In this document: positions 47,724 to 57,204 of the stretch, one piece after another
How the letters are laid out: the number at the start of each line of letters is the position of its first letter
How positions within the stretch are numbered: position 1 is the first letter of the stretch
Assembly: GCF_000426885.1 (NCBI RefSeq)
Contig: NZ_AUGF01000007.1
Location: forward strand, 38,119 to 102,118
Origin: Moraxella caprae DSM 19149
Lineage (GTDB): Bacteria > Pseudomonadota > Gammaproteobacteria > Pseudomonadales > Moraxellaceae
DNA: 64,000 nt
Direction: 5' to 3'
Position numbers and translations under genes: made by a program
The notes under the pieces: model-generated
What the model was told of the DNA's origin: nothing
The model's database searches: none
The model's input: only the letters and a program-made list of their open reading frames with translations

Positions 47724-48123
47724 GATGTTCCTTAAAAAAGTAAACATCAAGGCGGTAAGATAGGGCGTTGCCTATTAGACAAATGGTTGGGTTTTATGGT
47801 GTGTTAGGTTTGCAAAAATCGGGTACATAAGCACCCATGTTTTGGCTTTTTACAATAAAAATCTACAAAACTAAAAACCCATTTGGTAAATCATTACCAA
47901 ATCAGTTCAACGCCTAAAAAATTGGTTGGGAATAACCCTTATCATACAGTCATCGCTTGCACCGATGAGACCAAACAGCAAATTCTACAAAAACAGTGTT
48001 TGTCTTGTGTTTTTGTGTGTGTTTGGCAAAAAATCTTACGCACCTTGATGTGCAAAATAAAAAATTGGGTGGGCTACCTGTGATGAGTTTGATTTATCAA
48101 TATCTAAAATTCATTTGATATTC
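47724..48123. other. Left part of the rne-rluC intergenic region
   Basis: About 400 bases without a convincing gene. A small hairpin (ATAGG/CCTAT, 47761-47776) lies in the presumed rne leader. No clear promoter could be picked out. A 66-codon frame here (47883-48083) looks random. Confidence 0.5.
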
Positions 48124-48330
48124 TAGGGCGTGCCTACCCTTGATAACATTTTATTAAAATCTGATGAAAATTTAAAACTTTAATCGATTTTTGCATGAAA
48201 AAAGGCTAAATCTTGTTTTTCTTCGTCAAAAGTTCATTTGATAGAATTGCTATCAAACTTCACTTTTTCCTTGAAAAACGTGTGATTTCTCTCATTTTTC
48301 CTTGCAAATATCAAAGGCAGACACGCCCTA
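48124..48330. mobile_element. MITE-like element with TA flanks, about 203 bp
   Basis: The ends are inverted repeats (GGGCGTGCCTACCCTTGATAA at 48126 against the complement of the right end, 17 of 21 matching). Each side is flanked by TA (48124-48125 and 48329-48330), as in IS630/mariner-type insertions. An internal hairpin TTTGATAG/CTATCAAA is at about 48238-48258. There is no coding capacity. Confidence 0.65.
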
Positions 48331-48445
48331 AAAATACGCCATTTTTGGCAAAAATTTCACTTTTGTCATCACTTTATTTGGTAACGTGCTAAACTATATC
48401 AGATTTACCCAAATTTTCCTATCAAAATTTTAAAAATTTAACAAT

Positions 48446-49420
48446 ATGACCCAAAATTCCCCCAAAACGCCCCAATCGGCTGATGATGCGATTAGCGATT
48501 TTAGCCGTGTCAATTTTTTGACCGTAACCGAAAGCCAACACGGACAACGTATTGATAATTTTTTGCTCGCTCGCTTAAAAGGCTTGCCACGCTCGCACCT
48601 ATATAAGCTCATCAGAGACGATGAAATCCGTATTAACAAAAAACGCTGTAAGCCCCATGACCGCATTAGTACAGGCGATGTCGTGCGTGTTGCTCCCATT
48701 CGCCTATCGGTGCGTGATGAGCCTGTGGTGTCAGATGACTTTGCCAAAGGCTTGCTTGGACGAGTGGTGTTTGAAAATGACGGCTTGATTGTGCTAAACA
48801 AACCGCACGGCTTGGCGGTGCATGGCGGAAGTGGCGAGAGTTTTGGGGTGATTGAAGCCATGCGAGTGGCAACGGGCAAAAAATATTTAGAACTTATCCA
48901 TAGGATTGACAAAGACACGTCAGGGCTATTGCTTATCGCCAAAAAACGCAGTACCTTAAAAGACTTACAAGCCCATTTTAGAGAAAAAACCATACAAAAA
49001 GACTATCTGTGCGTGGCGCATGGCACGGTAAAGAGCGGTCAAAAAATAGACAAACCGCTCCTTAAATATACCCTAAAAAATGGCGAAAGACGGGTCAAGG
49101 TAGATAAAGACGGTAAACCGTCCCAGACTGTGATAGAGGTGCTGGCGACTTTTGAGATAGACGGCATGGCGGTAAGCCTTGTCAAGGCAAGTCCGCTTAC
49201 AGGACGCACGCACCAAATCCGTGTGCATATGGCAAGTGTCGGTCATGCCTTGCTTGGCGATGACAAATACCAATCGCCCACGCAAGCAAGCCTTGCCACC
49301 CAAAAAGGCATAAAACGGCTGTGTCTGCACGCATGGCGGATTGCCGTGCCAAGCGATGATGGTGTGCAGGTGTTTGAAGTGGATATGCCTGATGATATGA
49401 GGGGGGTTTGTGAGGGGTAG
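48446..49420 (+). CDS. rluC: 23S rRNA pseudouridine synthase RluC
   Basis: 324 residues. N-terminal S4 RNA-binding domain (about 25-90, GQRIDNFLLARLKGLPRSHLYK split by a turn) and the RluA-family catalytic domain with HRIDKDTSGLLL (Asp nucleophile near 155) and the closing SPLTGRTHQIRVH. It modifies 23S rRNA positions 955, 2504 and 2580 in E. coli. The position opposite rne supports RluC over RluD. The start is the ATG at 48446. Confidence 0.95.
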   Translation: MTQNSPKTPQSADDAISDFSRVNFLTVTESQHGQRIDNFLLARLKGLPRSHLYKLIRDDEIRINKKRCKPHDRISTGDVVRVAPIRLSVRDEPVVSDDFAKGLLGRVVFENDGLIVLNKPHGLAVHGGSGESFGVIEAMRVATGKKYLELIHRIDKDTSGLLLIAKKRSTLKDLQAHFREKTIQKDYLCVAHGTVKSGQKIDKPLLKYTLKNGERRVKVDKDGKPSQTVIEVLATFEIDGMAVSLVKASPLTGRTHQIRVHMASVGHALLGDDKYQSPTQASLATQKGIKRLCLHAWRIAVPSDDGVQVFEVDMPDDMRGVCEG

Positions 49421-49478
49421 GGTTTGGGGTTATAATTGCCTAAGATGCCATTTAATAGTTAATGATAAAAGGATAGCC

Positions 49479-49693
49479 ATGATTATTGACCTGCCACCGA
49501 CCACCGCCCAAATTGTCATAGAACAAGCCGAGCAACAGGACATGACTGCCCAAGAGTGGTTAATTAACAAAATACAAAATGACTATCAACCCAAAGATAT
49601 GTTGGTAACAGACTTTTAAAAACCCTACCCAATCGTACCCATTTGGGTGATGAATTAGCCCGAAAAAAGGCGGTGCGTGATGAGTGGGATTAA
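49479..49693 (+). pseudogene. Antitoxin of a type II TA module, frameshifted
   Basis: The open part (49479-49619, 46 codons) begins MIIDLPPTTAQIVIEQAEQQ. The frame would continue as KTLPNRTHLGDELARKKAV and end at TAA 49691-49693 if the T-run at 49614-49617 had five instead of four T's. The intact product would overlap the PIN gene by 14 bases, the usual TA layout. The short form may or may not fold. Confidence 0.65.
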
Positions 49694-50047
49694 ATATTTG
49701 ATAGATACCTGCTTTATTTTGGGATTATACAACAGCAATCCAAAAGCCATAGAAATTATGGCAGGCGTGCATTTGTCGGAATGTGCCATCAGCCCATTAA
49801 CCGCATGGAAGTGTTGGGGTTTGAGCTATGAGTACAAGACCACGACAATTTAAGTCGCTTATTGGCAAATTCTCAAAGATTGCCCATTGATGACCAGATA
49901 GAAAATAAAGCCATCAGTCTAAGACAGCACCACAAGATAAAATTACCTGATTGTATCATCTTAGCTACCGCCTTAACCCATGATTTACAGCTTTTAACGC
50001 TTGATAACGGATTGATGAATAAATACCAAAAAGAGACGCAGGGTTAA
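49680..50047 (+). pseudogene. PIN-domain toxin (VapC-like), frameshifted and with a stop
   Basis: Begins MSGIKYLIDTCFILGLYN (the first PIN aspartate). A C-run at 49793-49795 is one base short, which moves the frame from SECAISP to NRMEVLGF. A TGA at 49829-49831 stands where a serine would fit. The rest is intact: LPIDDQIENKAISLRQHHK, LPDCIILATALTHD and LQLLTLDNG, with the remaining PIN acids. The toxin is clearly inactive. Confidence 0.8.
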
Positions 50048-50058
50048 GAAGTAAGTAA

Positions 50059-50075
50059 GGTGCATACCACGCACC
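50059..50075. repeat. Dispersed palindrome GGTGCATACCACGCACC
   Basis: An imperfect 17-base member of the GGTGCGT/ACGCACC family. Confidence 0.5.
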
Positions 50076-50123
50076 ACTATGTTTTTAGGCATTGTTAATG
50101 GGTAAGTTTTTTTGGATAAATTG

Positions 50124-50157
50124 GTAGGGAAAAATTGCAATTTGCTCCTACAAATCT
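50124..50157. repeat. Dispersed palindromic repeat, third copy
   Basis: GTAGGGAAAAATTGCAATTT, then GCTCCTACAAATC. A worn copy of the 23090/24348 family. Confidence 0.5.
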
Positions 50158-50198
50158 ATCCAAAATTATCATAAATTAGCAAAGGATTAAAAAATATT

Positions 50199-50215
50199 GG
50201 TGCGTAATACGCACC
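50199..50215. repeat. Perfect palindrome GGTGCGTAATACGCACC
   Basis: A perfect member of the family also seen at 32380. The 290-base gap before ppx thus contains three repeat units and no gene. Confidence 0.65.
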
Positions 50216-50336
50216 TTACCATTACGACAGACAAACACAGAACGCTTCCCCAAATCAACCCAATTTCCCCAAAAAGCCCTAGACAATTTGCCAATTTTAT
50301 TTTACAGTAGTCATTTATATTTTTTGGAAAAACGCC

Positions 50337-51896
50337 ATGAAACCTGTAATGATAGACACGACCGCCCGCCATGAAGCCATTGCCAAATCCATTTCTGACA
50401 CAGGGCTGTCCCGTGATGAACTTTTGGGGGCGATAGACTTGGGGTCAAACAGTTTTCACTTGGCAATCGCTCGGCTTGACCACGGCGAAGTCCGCCGTAT
50501 CGCCAGCATTTCTGAAAAAGTGCAATTAGGGGCAGGGCTTGACGAAAACAACGTCCTATCTGAGGAAGCCATGGAGCGTGGCATTGACTGCCTAAAACGC
50601 TTTTTGCCCCATGTCAGCGAAATCAGCCCCGACCGCCTAAGGGTGGTGGCAACCAATGCCCTAAGAAAGGCGGTGAACGCCCAAGAATTTATCCGCCGTG
50701 CCAATGCTTTTTTGCCAAAGCCCATTGAAGTCATCGCAGGGCGTGAAGAAGCTCGCCTTATCTATCTTGGTGTGTCGCACTCTAACGCCAGTACCGACAA
50801 ACGCCTTGTGATTGACATTGGTGGGGGCAGTACCGAATTTATCATCGGGCAAGGCTTTGAACCCATTGAAATGGAAAGTTTGCAAATGGGCTGTGTGTCT
50901 TTTACTCGCAAATTTTTTGCAGACGGACGTATCAGCGAGCGTGCGTTTGACGGGGCGATGACGGCAACCCAAACCGAGCTGTTAAGTATCGCCAAACGCT
51001 ACAAAAAAACAGGTTGGGACAACGCTATTGCGTCATCTGGCACGGCAAAGGCGTGTAAACTTGTGCTAGAAGAGCTTGGATTTGCCAAAGATGTCATCAC
51101 GCTGGACGGCATGACAAAATTAAAAAAACACCTTATCAAACTTGGCAACATTGACAAAATCACCTTTGAAGGGGTAAAAGCTCATCGCCAAGCGGTATTC
51201 CCAGCAGGAGTGGCGGAGCTGTTGGCAATCATGCAAGCGCTTGATATTAAAGAGCTTTATTATTCAGACGGGGCGTTGCGTGAAGGCGTGATGTATGACA
51301 TGCTGGGGCGACTTGACAATGAAGACGTGCGAGACCGTTCGGTGTCCGCCCTTGCTGAGCGGTATTCGGTGGATTTTAAGCAGGCAGGGCGTGTCATGAC
51401 GACTTGTGGGCGACTGTTTGATATGGTCAAGGCAGATTTGGGCTTTGATGATGAAGACAGGGACTTGCTCCGCCGTGCGTCCAATTTGCATGAGATTGGG
51501 CTTGCCGTGGGTCATAGCAACTATCAGCGTCATAGTGCGTATTTGCTTGAATTTTCGGACATTGCAGGATTTGCCCAGACAGGGCAGGCGAGCATGGCTC
51601 AGATTGCCCTAAACCACAGACGAAAACTCAAATCCGAAAACCTAGATGTTATTGAAAACTTAGGCGGTCGCAAACTTGCCTATCTGTGCCTGATTTTACG
51701 CCTTGCCGTTACCGCCAACCACTCACGCACTATCAAATCCGCTCCCATTTATTTGTCTATTGGCAAAGACAAAGACCACTGGAAAATCACACTAGGGGAC
51801 GGCCTGCACAAAGAGCTTATCGTTAATGAACTAAATAATGACATTGCCCAATTTGCCAAATGGGGGGTGAAATTGTCGGTGGTTGGCTATCCATGA
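50337..51896 (+). CDS. ppx: Exopolyphosphatase (Ppx/GppA family)
   Basis: 519 residues. Ppx/GppA ATPase-fold motifs GAIDLGSNSFHLAIAR (near 31), VVATNALRKAVN, and VIDIGGGSTEFIIGQG. A C-terminal HD-like helical region (about 330-500) has DLLRRASNLHEIGLAVGH. It hydrolyses polyphosphate ends or pppGpp; the length favours Ppx. TTTGGAAAAACGCC precedes the ATG. Its stop overlaps the next (broken) gene by 4 bases. Confidence 0.94.
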   Translation: MKPVMIDTTARHEAIAKSISDTGLSRDELLGAIDLGSNSFHLAIARLDHGEVRRIASISEKVQLGAGLDENNVLSEEAMERGIDCLKRFLPHVSEISPDRLRVVATNALRKAVNAQEFIRRANAFLPKPIEVIAGREEARLIYLGVSHSNASTDKRLVIDIGGGSTEFIIGQGFEPIEMESLQMGCVSFTRKFFADGRISERAFDGAMTATQTELLSIAKRYKKTGWDNAIASSGTAKACKLVLEELGFAKDVITLDGMTKLKKHLIKLGNIDKITFEGVKAHRQAVFPAGVAELLAIMQALDIKELYYSDGALREGVMYDMLGRLDNEDVRDRSVSALAERYSVDFKQAGRVMTTCGRLFDMVKADLGFDDEDRDLLRRASNLHEIGLAVGHSNYQRHSAYLLEFSDIAGFAQTGQASMAQIALNHRRKLKSENLDVIENLGGRKLAYLCLILRLAVTANHSRTIKSAPIYLSIGKDKDHWKITLGDGLHKELIVNELNNDIAQFAKWGVKLSVVGYP

Positions 51897-52569
51897 CCGT
51901 ATACAAGAGCAATGATGACATTCCAAGCCGTATGAGCATTCCCTTGCCGTTTGTCATCATGCGTGAGAATACCACCGAAGAGCGATTTGCAGAGTATCAT
52001 AAAAAAGACAATCTGCATGGTTGGTTGTTTTGTGCTTTGGTGGTGATAGGGCAACTGTTTGTGTTGGGTCTTTTGTTATCTTTGGGCAATTCGATACTGG
52101 ATGTTATTTGGTTTTGGCTTCTACTCATCGTGATATTTGCGGTCATTTCAATGATTGACAAATACCAATATAAAAAGCAATTAAAAGTAATTAAAATCTA
52201 CCAAAAACCACCCCTTTTATTGCCATCACTCATCAGGGCGTGCGTGTGTACGATGTGTTTGGTAAAGAGCTTGTGGCTGTACCGATTGATAAGATAGGAA
52301 GTGTTTATATATCTAAGGGCAATCTGTCGTTTGCGATAAGTTATAAAAAGTCATTATGGCATGATTTTTCTTATGTAATCAATTCCAATGAAATGGGAGC
52401 TATTTTTTATTTTACCCATCAAAATGAAAAATACATTCCTGAAAGTCTCAAAAGTTGCATTTGGATAATTAGCAATATGGTAAAAATGCTCCAACAAGAC
52501 CCAACCGCCAGCCATTTCCCTTTTGTCAAGAAAAACTACACCAATGGGCGAACGTGGGACGACCCCTAA
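51893..52569 (+). pseudogene. Hypothetical two-helix membrane protein, frameshifted
   Basis: Starts with ATGA overlapping the ppx stop. The first part has two adjacent helices (LFCALVVIGQLFVLGLLLSL and IWFWLLLIVIFAVISM) and ends at 52297 out of frame. Adding one C to the four-C run at 52211-52214 would continue into PFIAITHQGVRVYDVFGKEL and end at 52569. Together about 225 residues, with a cytoplasmic PH-like C-terminal domain (inferred). Family not recognised. Confidence 0.65.
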
Positions 52570-52641
52570 ACCATTTCCCAAACGCCAAAAAGTATGCTAA
52601 ACTATATAAGTTTACATTTGTACGAATGATAAGGAAACATT

Positions 52642-53448
52642 ATGAACCAACCTGTGAGCGTTTGGGAAAGTGTCAAACTTGCCCGCCATGCCGACCGTCC
52701 GCTGTTTTTGGATTATGTCAAGACGCTATTTACCGAGTTTGATGAGTTGCATGGCGACCGTGCTTTTCATGACGACCGTGCGATTTTGGGCGGTCTTGCT
52801 CGTTTTGACGGCAAGCCTGTCATGGTCATCGGTCAGCACCGTGGGCGTTCTACTCGTGAGCGGATTACCCACAATTTTGGTATGGCAAGCCCCGAAGGTT
52901 ACCGCAAGGTCATTCGCCTTGTGCAGATGGCAGAACGCTTTGGTTTGCCTGTTTTGACATTCATCGACACCCCAGGGGCGTATCCGGGGGTGGGAGCAGA
53001 AGAGCGTGGGCAGGCAGAAGCCATTGCCCGTGCCATTGCGGTATTTAGCAGTCTTAATACCCCAATCATCGCTACCGTCATCGGCGAGGGTGGCTCTGGT
53101 GGGGCGTTAGCCATTGGCGTGGCGGATAAGGTCAATATGCTCCAAAATAGCATTTATTCGGTCATCAGTCCCGAAGGCTGTGCCTCTATCCTATGGAAAA
53201 CCGCCGAAAAAGCCCCTGATGCGTCCGAAGCGTTGAAACTGTCGGCAAATAATTTGCACCAGTTAGGACTCATTGATGAAGTTGTGGACGAAGGGGCTGG
53301 TGGACATATTGAGCCTGATGTGGTGATGACAAATTTGAAAAATTTGTTAAACGAGCAATTAAACGAGCTTGAAATGCTGGGCAAAAATGAGCTGCTCGCT
53401 GGGCGGTACGAGCGTCTTATGAGATTTAATTCTAAGATTTCGCTGTGA
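52642..53448 (+). CDS. accA: Acetyl-CoA carboxylase, carboxyltransferase subunit alpha
   Basis: 268 residues. Core motifs: [39 protein letters not shown], and [20 protein letters not shown]. It transfers the carboxyl group from biotin to acetyl-CoA, the first step in fatty-acid synthesis. It lacks part of the N-terminal helical region of E. coli AccA (319 residues); similar short forms are known in Moraxellaceae. AAGGAAAC precedes the ATG. Confidence 0.96.
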   Translation: MNQPVSVWESVKLARHADRPLFLDYVKTLFTEFDELHGDRAFHDDRAILGGLARFDGKPVMVIGQHRGRSTRERITHNFGMASPEGYRKVIRLVQMAERFGLPVLTFIDTPGAYPGVGAEERGQAEAIARAIAVFSSLNTPIIATVIGEGGSGGALAIGVADKVNMLQNSIYSVISPEGCASILWKTAEKAPDASEALKLSANNLHQLGLIDEVVDEGAGGHIEPDVVMTNLKNLLNEQLNELEMLGKNELLAGRYERLMRFNSKISL

Positions 53449-53462
53449 TTGTGATGTTCGAC

Positions 53463-53485
53463 AAACCGCCAAAAAGGGCGGTTTA
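53463..53485 (+). terminator. Terminator of accA
   Basis: AAACCGCC (53463-53470) pairs with GGCGGTTT (53477-53484) around AAAAAG, then TATTATT, 15 bases after the stop. Confidence 0.7.
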
Positions 53486-53500
53486 TTATTGCCAAAACTA

Positions 53501-53529
53501 CCGACAATACAGGCAAAATTTGCTATAAT
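53501..53529 (+). promoter_or_regulatory. Promoter of the UvrD-like helicase gene
   Basis: CCGACA (53501-53506), 17 bases ending in TGC, TATAAT (53524-53529). It lies inside the longer open frame, so the translation start must be downstream, at 53555. Confidence 0.6.
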
Positions 53530-53554
53530 ACCACGTTTTATCCAGACCAACGCC

Positions 53555-55030
53555 ATGACCGCATACGCCCCCACCGATGAGCAATTATCCGCCCTAAATA
53601 TGGCGATGACAGGCGATTCCTTTAAAATCGTGGCGTATGCAGGGGCAGGCAAGACCACGACACTCAAACTCATCAGCGAAAATTTGCGTGGGCGTGGGCT
53701 GTATTTGGCATTTAATAAGTCCATCGCTAGCGAAGCCCAAGGCAAATTTCCCCCCAATGTCAAATGCCAAACCTTTCACTCGCTCGCCTATCGCCATGTG
53801 CCACAGGGCATTACCGCCAAAGTGAGCCTGCCACGGCTGACCCCTGCTAGGCTGGCAACGGAGCTTGGCTTGAGTGCCATCGAAGTGGAGCGAAGTTTTG
53901 ACGGGGTCAAAAAATCCGTGGTGCTGACACCTGCCAAACTTGCTAATATCATAAGCGAAGCCATCATTACGTTTTGTAAGACGTCATCTGCCTATCCTGC
54001 CCCACGCCACATCACGCCCCCGTCTTGGTTGTCGAATGCTGACAAGGTGCGATTGCAAGAGCTACTCTATCCTGCCTTTGAATATCGCTGGCTGTCGTCT
54101 ATCGACCCCCGCCACAGTGCAGGGATAGGGCATGATGTCTATCTAAAACTGTGGACGCTCTCAAATCCCATTATTCCTGCCGACTTCATCCTGTTTGACG
54201 AAGCCCAAGACGCTGACCCGCTCATGATGGGGGCGTTATTACAACAAAATAAGCAGACCATCTATGTCGGGGATGCTCATCAGCAGATTTATGAATGGCG
54301 GGGGGCGACCAACGCCATGAAACGCTTGCCGTATCCTGCCACGCTACTTACGCAGTCGTTTCGCTTTGGTGATGAGATTGCCAAAGTTGCCAATATTTTT
54401 TTAAAGGCATTACAAGAAGAAATCCCTCTAAAAGGCAACCCTGCCAAACATTCGATGACCGCACGCCTACTGGCAAATGGGCAAAAAGATGCCATTCTTT
54501 GTCGTACCAACGCCAACGCCATGGCGCGTCTGTTGGCAGGGCAAAAGATGGGGCATAAAGTCGCCTTGCAAGCGGACAGTGCAAGGATACTGCGATTTTG
54601 CCAAGGAGCGGACAGCTTAAAACATGGCAAATCCGCCTATGGCACGCCCGAGCTTGCCTTTTTTAGTCATTGGGGCGAAGTCCAAGAGTTTAGCGAGACA
54701 GGCGAAGGCAGTGACCTAAAAACATGGGTGCGACTCATCGAAGAGCATGGCACCAAGACCATCACATCCGCCATCAATAACCTAACCAAGCATTCATACG
54801 CTGACTATGTCGTCTCTACCGCCCACAAATCCAAGGGGCTAGAATGGGGCAGGGTGCAGATAGATGATGACTTTTTGTACGATGTCAATCGCCAAACCGT
54901 CAAAATCAGCCCCGAAGAGCTACGCCTGCTCTATGTCGCCTGCACTCGGGGCAAGGACGTGCTGGACGTAGACGGCATTAAGGAGCTGTTGGCAGGACTG
55001 GTCAGTGGTAAGAAATTGGTGTATGGGTAA
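53555..55030 (+). CDS. UvrD/Rep-type superfamily 1 helicase, short form
   Basis: 491 residues. Motif I AYAGAGKTTTLK (near 27), motif II ILFDEAQDAD, motif III GDAHQQIYEWRGA, motif IV LTQSFRFG, motif V STAHKSKGLEW, motif VI LLYVACTRGKDVLDV. It is smaller than UvrD (about 720) and lacks the long 2B insertion, resembling F-box-helicase-like and phage-type helicases. It should unwind DNA 3' to 5' in repair; the specific role is unknown. It is monocistronic. Confidence 0.9.
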   Translation: MTAYAPTDEQLSALNMAMTGDSFKIVAYAGAGKTTTLKLISENLRGRGLYLAFNKSIASEAQGKFPPNVKCQTFHSLAYRHVPQGITAKVSLPRLTPARLATELGLSAIEVERSFDGVKKSVVLTPAKLANIISEAIITFCKTSSAYPAPRHITPPSWLSNADKVRLQELLYPAFEYRWLSSIDPRHSAGIGHDVYLKLWTLSNPIIPADFILFDEAQDADPLMMGALLQQNKQTIYVGDAHQQIYEWRGATNAMKRLPYPATLLTQSFRFGDEIAKVANIFLKALQEEIPLKGNPAKHSMTARLLANGQKDAILCRTNANAMARLLAGQKMGHKVALQADSARILRFCQGADSLKHGKSAYGTPELAFFSHWGEVQEFSETGEGSDLKTWVRLIEEHGTKTITSAINNLTKHSYADYVVSTAHKSKGLEWGRVQIDDDFLYDVNRQTVKISPEELRLLYVACTRGKDVLDVDGIKELLAGLVSGKKLVYG

Positions 55031-55104
55031 GGTAATGGGTGTAGTGATTTAAATTGGGGATGACATGGGGCGATTTGTTACATCCATTTTAAAAAGAGAC
55101 GTGT

Positions 55105-55129
55105 AAAAAAGGGCGTGTATGCCACGCCC
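55105..55129 (-). terminator. Terminator of the SCP2-domain gene
   Basis: GGGCGTG/CACGCCC stem (55111-55117, 55123-55129) with a 5-base loop. On the minus strand it is followed by six T's, 31 bases after the stop at 55160. Confidence 0.8.
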
Positions 55130-55159
55130 CCATGTATTATGCATTTGATGAATGAGATG

Positions 55160-55681
55160 TTATTTACCAGACTTGCCAAAATTTTTACCAAACGTCTTAT
55201 TGGTAAAATCAACCGCTTTATTTATATAAGGACGAGCCTGCTCAAAATATGGCTTGGCTTGTTTGACATAATCGGCATAAGGTTCAGGCAAGCTCGCCCC
55301 CTGCTTGGCAACACCTGCAAACCACAGTACGAGCTTATAATCGCCCGAGATGACCACATCGCCATCTTGGACGGCACTCATAAAACTGGTGATGTCGCCT
55401 TTGGCAAGCAGTCGCACGCCCGTCATGGAGTCTTTAAAATCAATGGTCAAATCAGCATGTCTGGCAGTCCCCAACGCCTGCCCAAAATGCCCATCAACAA
55501 AGCGGTAGTAGCGTGCCACGTCATCGCCACTTTTAAATTGAATGGCGAGTTCTTTGTCTTTGACTAGGTTGTGATAAGTCTCGTTATCGCCCTTGGATAG
55601 GGCTGACAGTCGCAGTCCTAAGCCGTACAGCAGGGCGTCCAAAGGGTCGGTTTTTACGTCGATGATGGGTAAAGTTAGCAT
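55160..55681 (-). CDS. SCP2 sterol-binding domain protein
   Basis: 173 residues, no signal peptide. The SCP2-like lipid-binding fold covers about 15-125 (HADLTIDFKDSMTGVRLLAKG and FMSAVQDGDVVISGDYKLVLWF). The C-terminus is a basic helix ending NKTFGKNFGKSGK. Similar proteins, such as UbiJ and UbiT, bind lipids or quinone intermediates, but this one lacks their neighbours, so the ligand is unknown. It is monocistronic with its own terminator. Confidence 0.8.
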   Translation of the reverse strand: MLTLPIIDVKTDPLDALLYGLGLRLSALSKGDNETYHNLVKDKELAIQFKSGDDVARYYRFVDGHFGQALGTARHADLTIDFKDSMTGVRLLAKGDITSFMSAVQDGDVVISGDYKLVLWFAGVAKQGASLPEPYADYVKQAKPYFEQARPYINKAVDFTNKTFGKNFGKSGK

Positions 55682-55766
55682 GATGTTCTCAAAATGGCAA
55701 AATAAAAAATAATACTCTAACGCAAATCCGAGCGTTTATAAAGTGTTTTTTGGTAACTTGGATTTA

Positions 55767-56972
55767 TCAGTGCTTATCAAAGCGATGACCCATGGCGTAC
55801 AGCACGCCTTCTAGTCCTGTGATATTAACCGAAGTGTCAGCTTTAACACGCACGATGGGCTTGGCTTTATAGGCAACACCAATGTCGCTAATCGCCATCA
55901 TGGGCAAGTCGTTTGCCCCATCGCCCACGCACACCACTTCTTCCATGTCTATCGCCATCTTATCAGCGACATGAGCGACAATGCGGGCTTTGGCTTTGCC
56001 GTCAATGATATCAGACCCAACCCCGCCTGTCAGCTTACCGCCTGTTGCCAGTAGGGGATTGGCATGATATTCATCCATGCCCAACGTCTCGGCAACATAT
56101 TTGGCAAACGGGGTAAAGCCCCCTGATATCAGCACCGTGCGACAGTCTTTGCTTTTTAGGGCTTTGATGGTGGCAAATGCCCCCTCTGAGAAGCTGATGT
56201 GGTCTTTGATGATATCATCAACCACCGAGACATCCACACCCTCTAAGAGTGCCACACGTTTGGCAAAACTTTCATTAAAATCTATCTCACCACGCATGGC
56301 AGATTCGGTAATTTCTGCAACCTTGTCCGCCACACCGGCAATACGTGCCAACTCAACGATAACCTCTTGATGAATGAGCGTTGAATCCATGTCAAAACAA
56401 ACAAGTTTATGACGGCGAAGCATTTGGGCGATGGATAGGATATGAACGTCAATATAGCCTTTTTTGAGTTGTGTCATCTGCTCGGGGGTAAGTTCGGATA
56501 CTTGCCCTGTCTCATCAACTTGAAATTGATAGTTGGGCTTGGGCTTTAAGGTTTTTCTTAGATAAGCCGTCAGCTGTTCATCGATGATATAGGCGACCGC
56601 CTCACGCTTGTCGGCATTCATCTCTTTGTGGTCGGTTGGGATGAGTAGATAACGATATACCGCCACGTCAGAGAGATGCTCATGAGTACCAATCAGATGT
56701 GCATTAGCAACCGCCATCTCATCATCAGCGACCACCACAGCTTGCCAGCCCCTTTGCTCACTGCTCCATGCTTGCACCACGTCATCCATTTGCCGACCAC
56801 TGTCTGTCAGTTTATCAACTGCTGTCTTTGCTACCACCACAATAATGGCAAAAACGGGCAACTGTTTTAGAGCTTGAATACTGCCTGTTGTACCCTCAGG
56901 TAGGAGATGTGCCACACGGTCAATGGCATTTTGCCATGCCTTAGAATCTTTGGGAAATGCGTAAGTATTCAT
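55767..56972 (-). CDS. serB: Phosphoserine phosphatase
   Basis: 401 residues. An N-terminal ACT-like region (1-180) precedes the HAD domain: DMDSTLIHQEVIVELA (nucleophile Asp), LISGGFTPFAKYVAETLG, and VGDGANDLPMMAISDIGVAYKAKP. It makes L-serine from phosphoserine. It is longer than E. coli SerB (322), as in Acinetobacter and Pseudomonas, which carry larger ACT regions. It diverges from the Smp-like gene at 57205. Confidence 0.96.
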   Translation of the reverse strand: MNTYAFPKDSKAWQNAIDRVAHLLPEGTTGSIQALKQLPVFAIIVVVAKTAVDKLTDSGRQMDDVVQAWSSEQRGWQAVVVADDEMAVANAHLIGTHEHLSDVAVYRYLLIPTDHKEMNADKREAVAYIIDEQLTAYLRKTLKPKPNYQFQVDETGQVSELTPEQMTQLKKGYIDVHILSIAQMLRRHKLVCFDMDSTLIHQEVIVELARIAGVADKVAEITESAMRGEIDFNESFAKRVALLEGVDVSVVDDIIKDHISFSEGAFATIKALKSKDCRTVLISGGFTPFAKYVAETLGMDEYHANPLLATGGKLTGGVGSDIIDGKAKARIVAHVADKMAIDMEEVVCVGDGANDLPMMAISDIGVAYKAKPIVRVKADTSVNITGLEGVLYAMGHRFDKH

Positions 56973-57204
56973 CGTTAGTACTCGTTATTGTTGATGTTGC
57001 GTTTTATTGTAACATTTTTAGCTGAGCAATGAAAAGTTAAAATTGGCATGAACATGAATTATTGAAATTTTATAACAACTTGGTCAATATTATGTAAAAA
57101 TTTTATCCAAATCATGCCAGTATGAGTTTAAGTGCTTAAAATTTCACAAAAAAAATGATAAAATCTACACCCTATTTGTCTACACGCCCAATGAACGATT
57201 CATC

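Noticed and set aside
7584..49831. Use of TGA as a sense codon (recoding or selenocysteine)
   Set aside because: Three broken genes have in-frame TGA, but another has TAA, several have frameshifts, and all housekeeping genes end normally with TGA. No selenocysteine element was seen.
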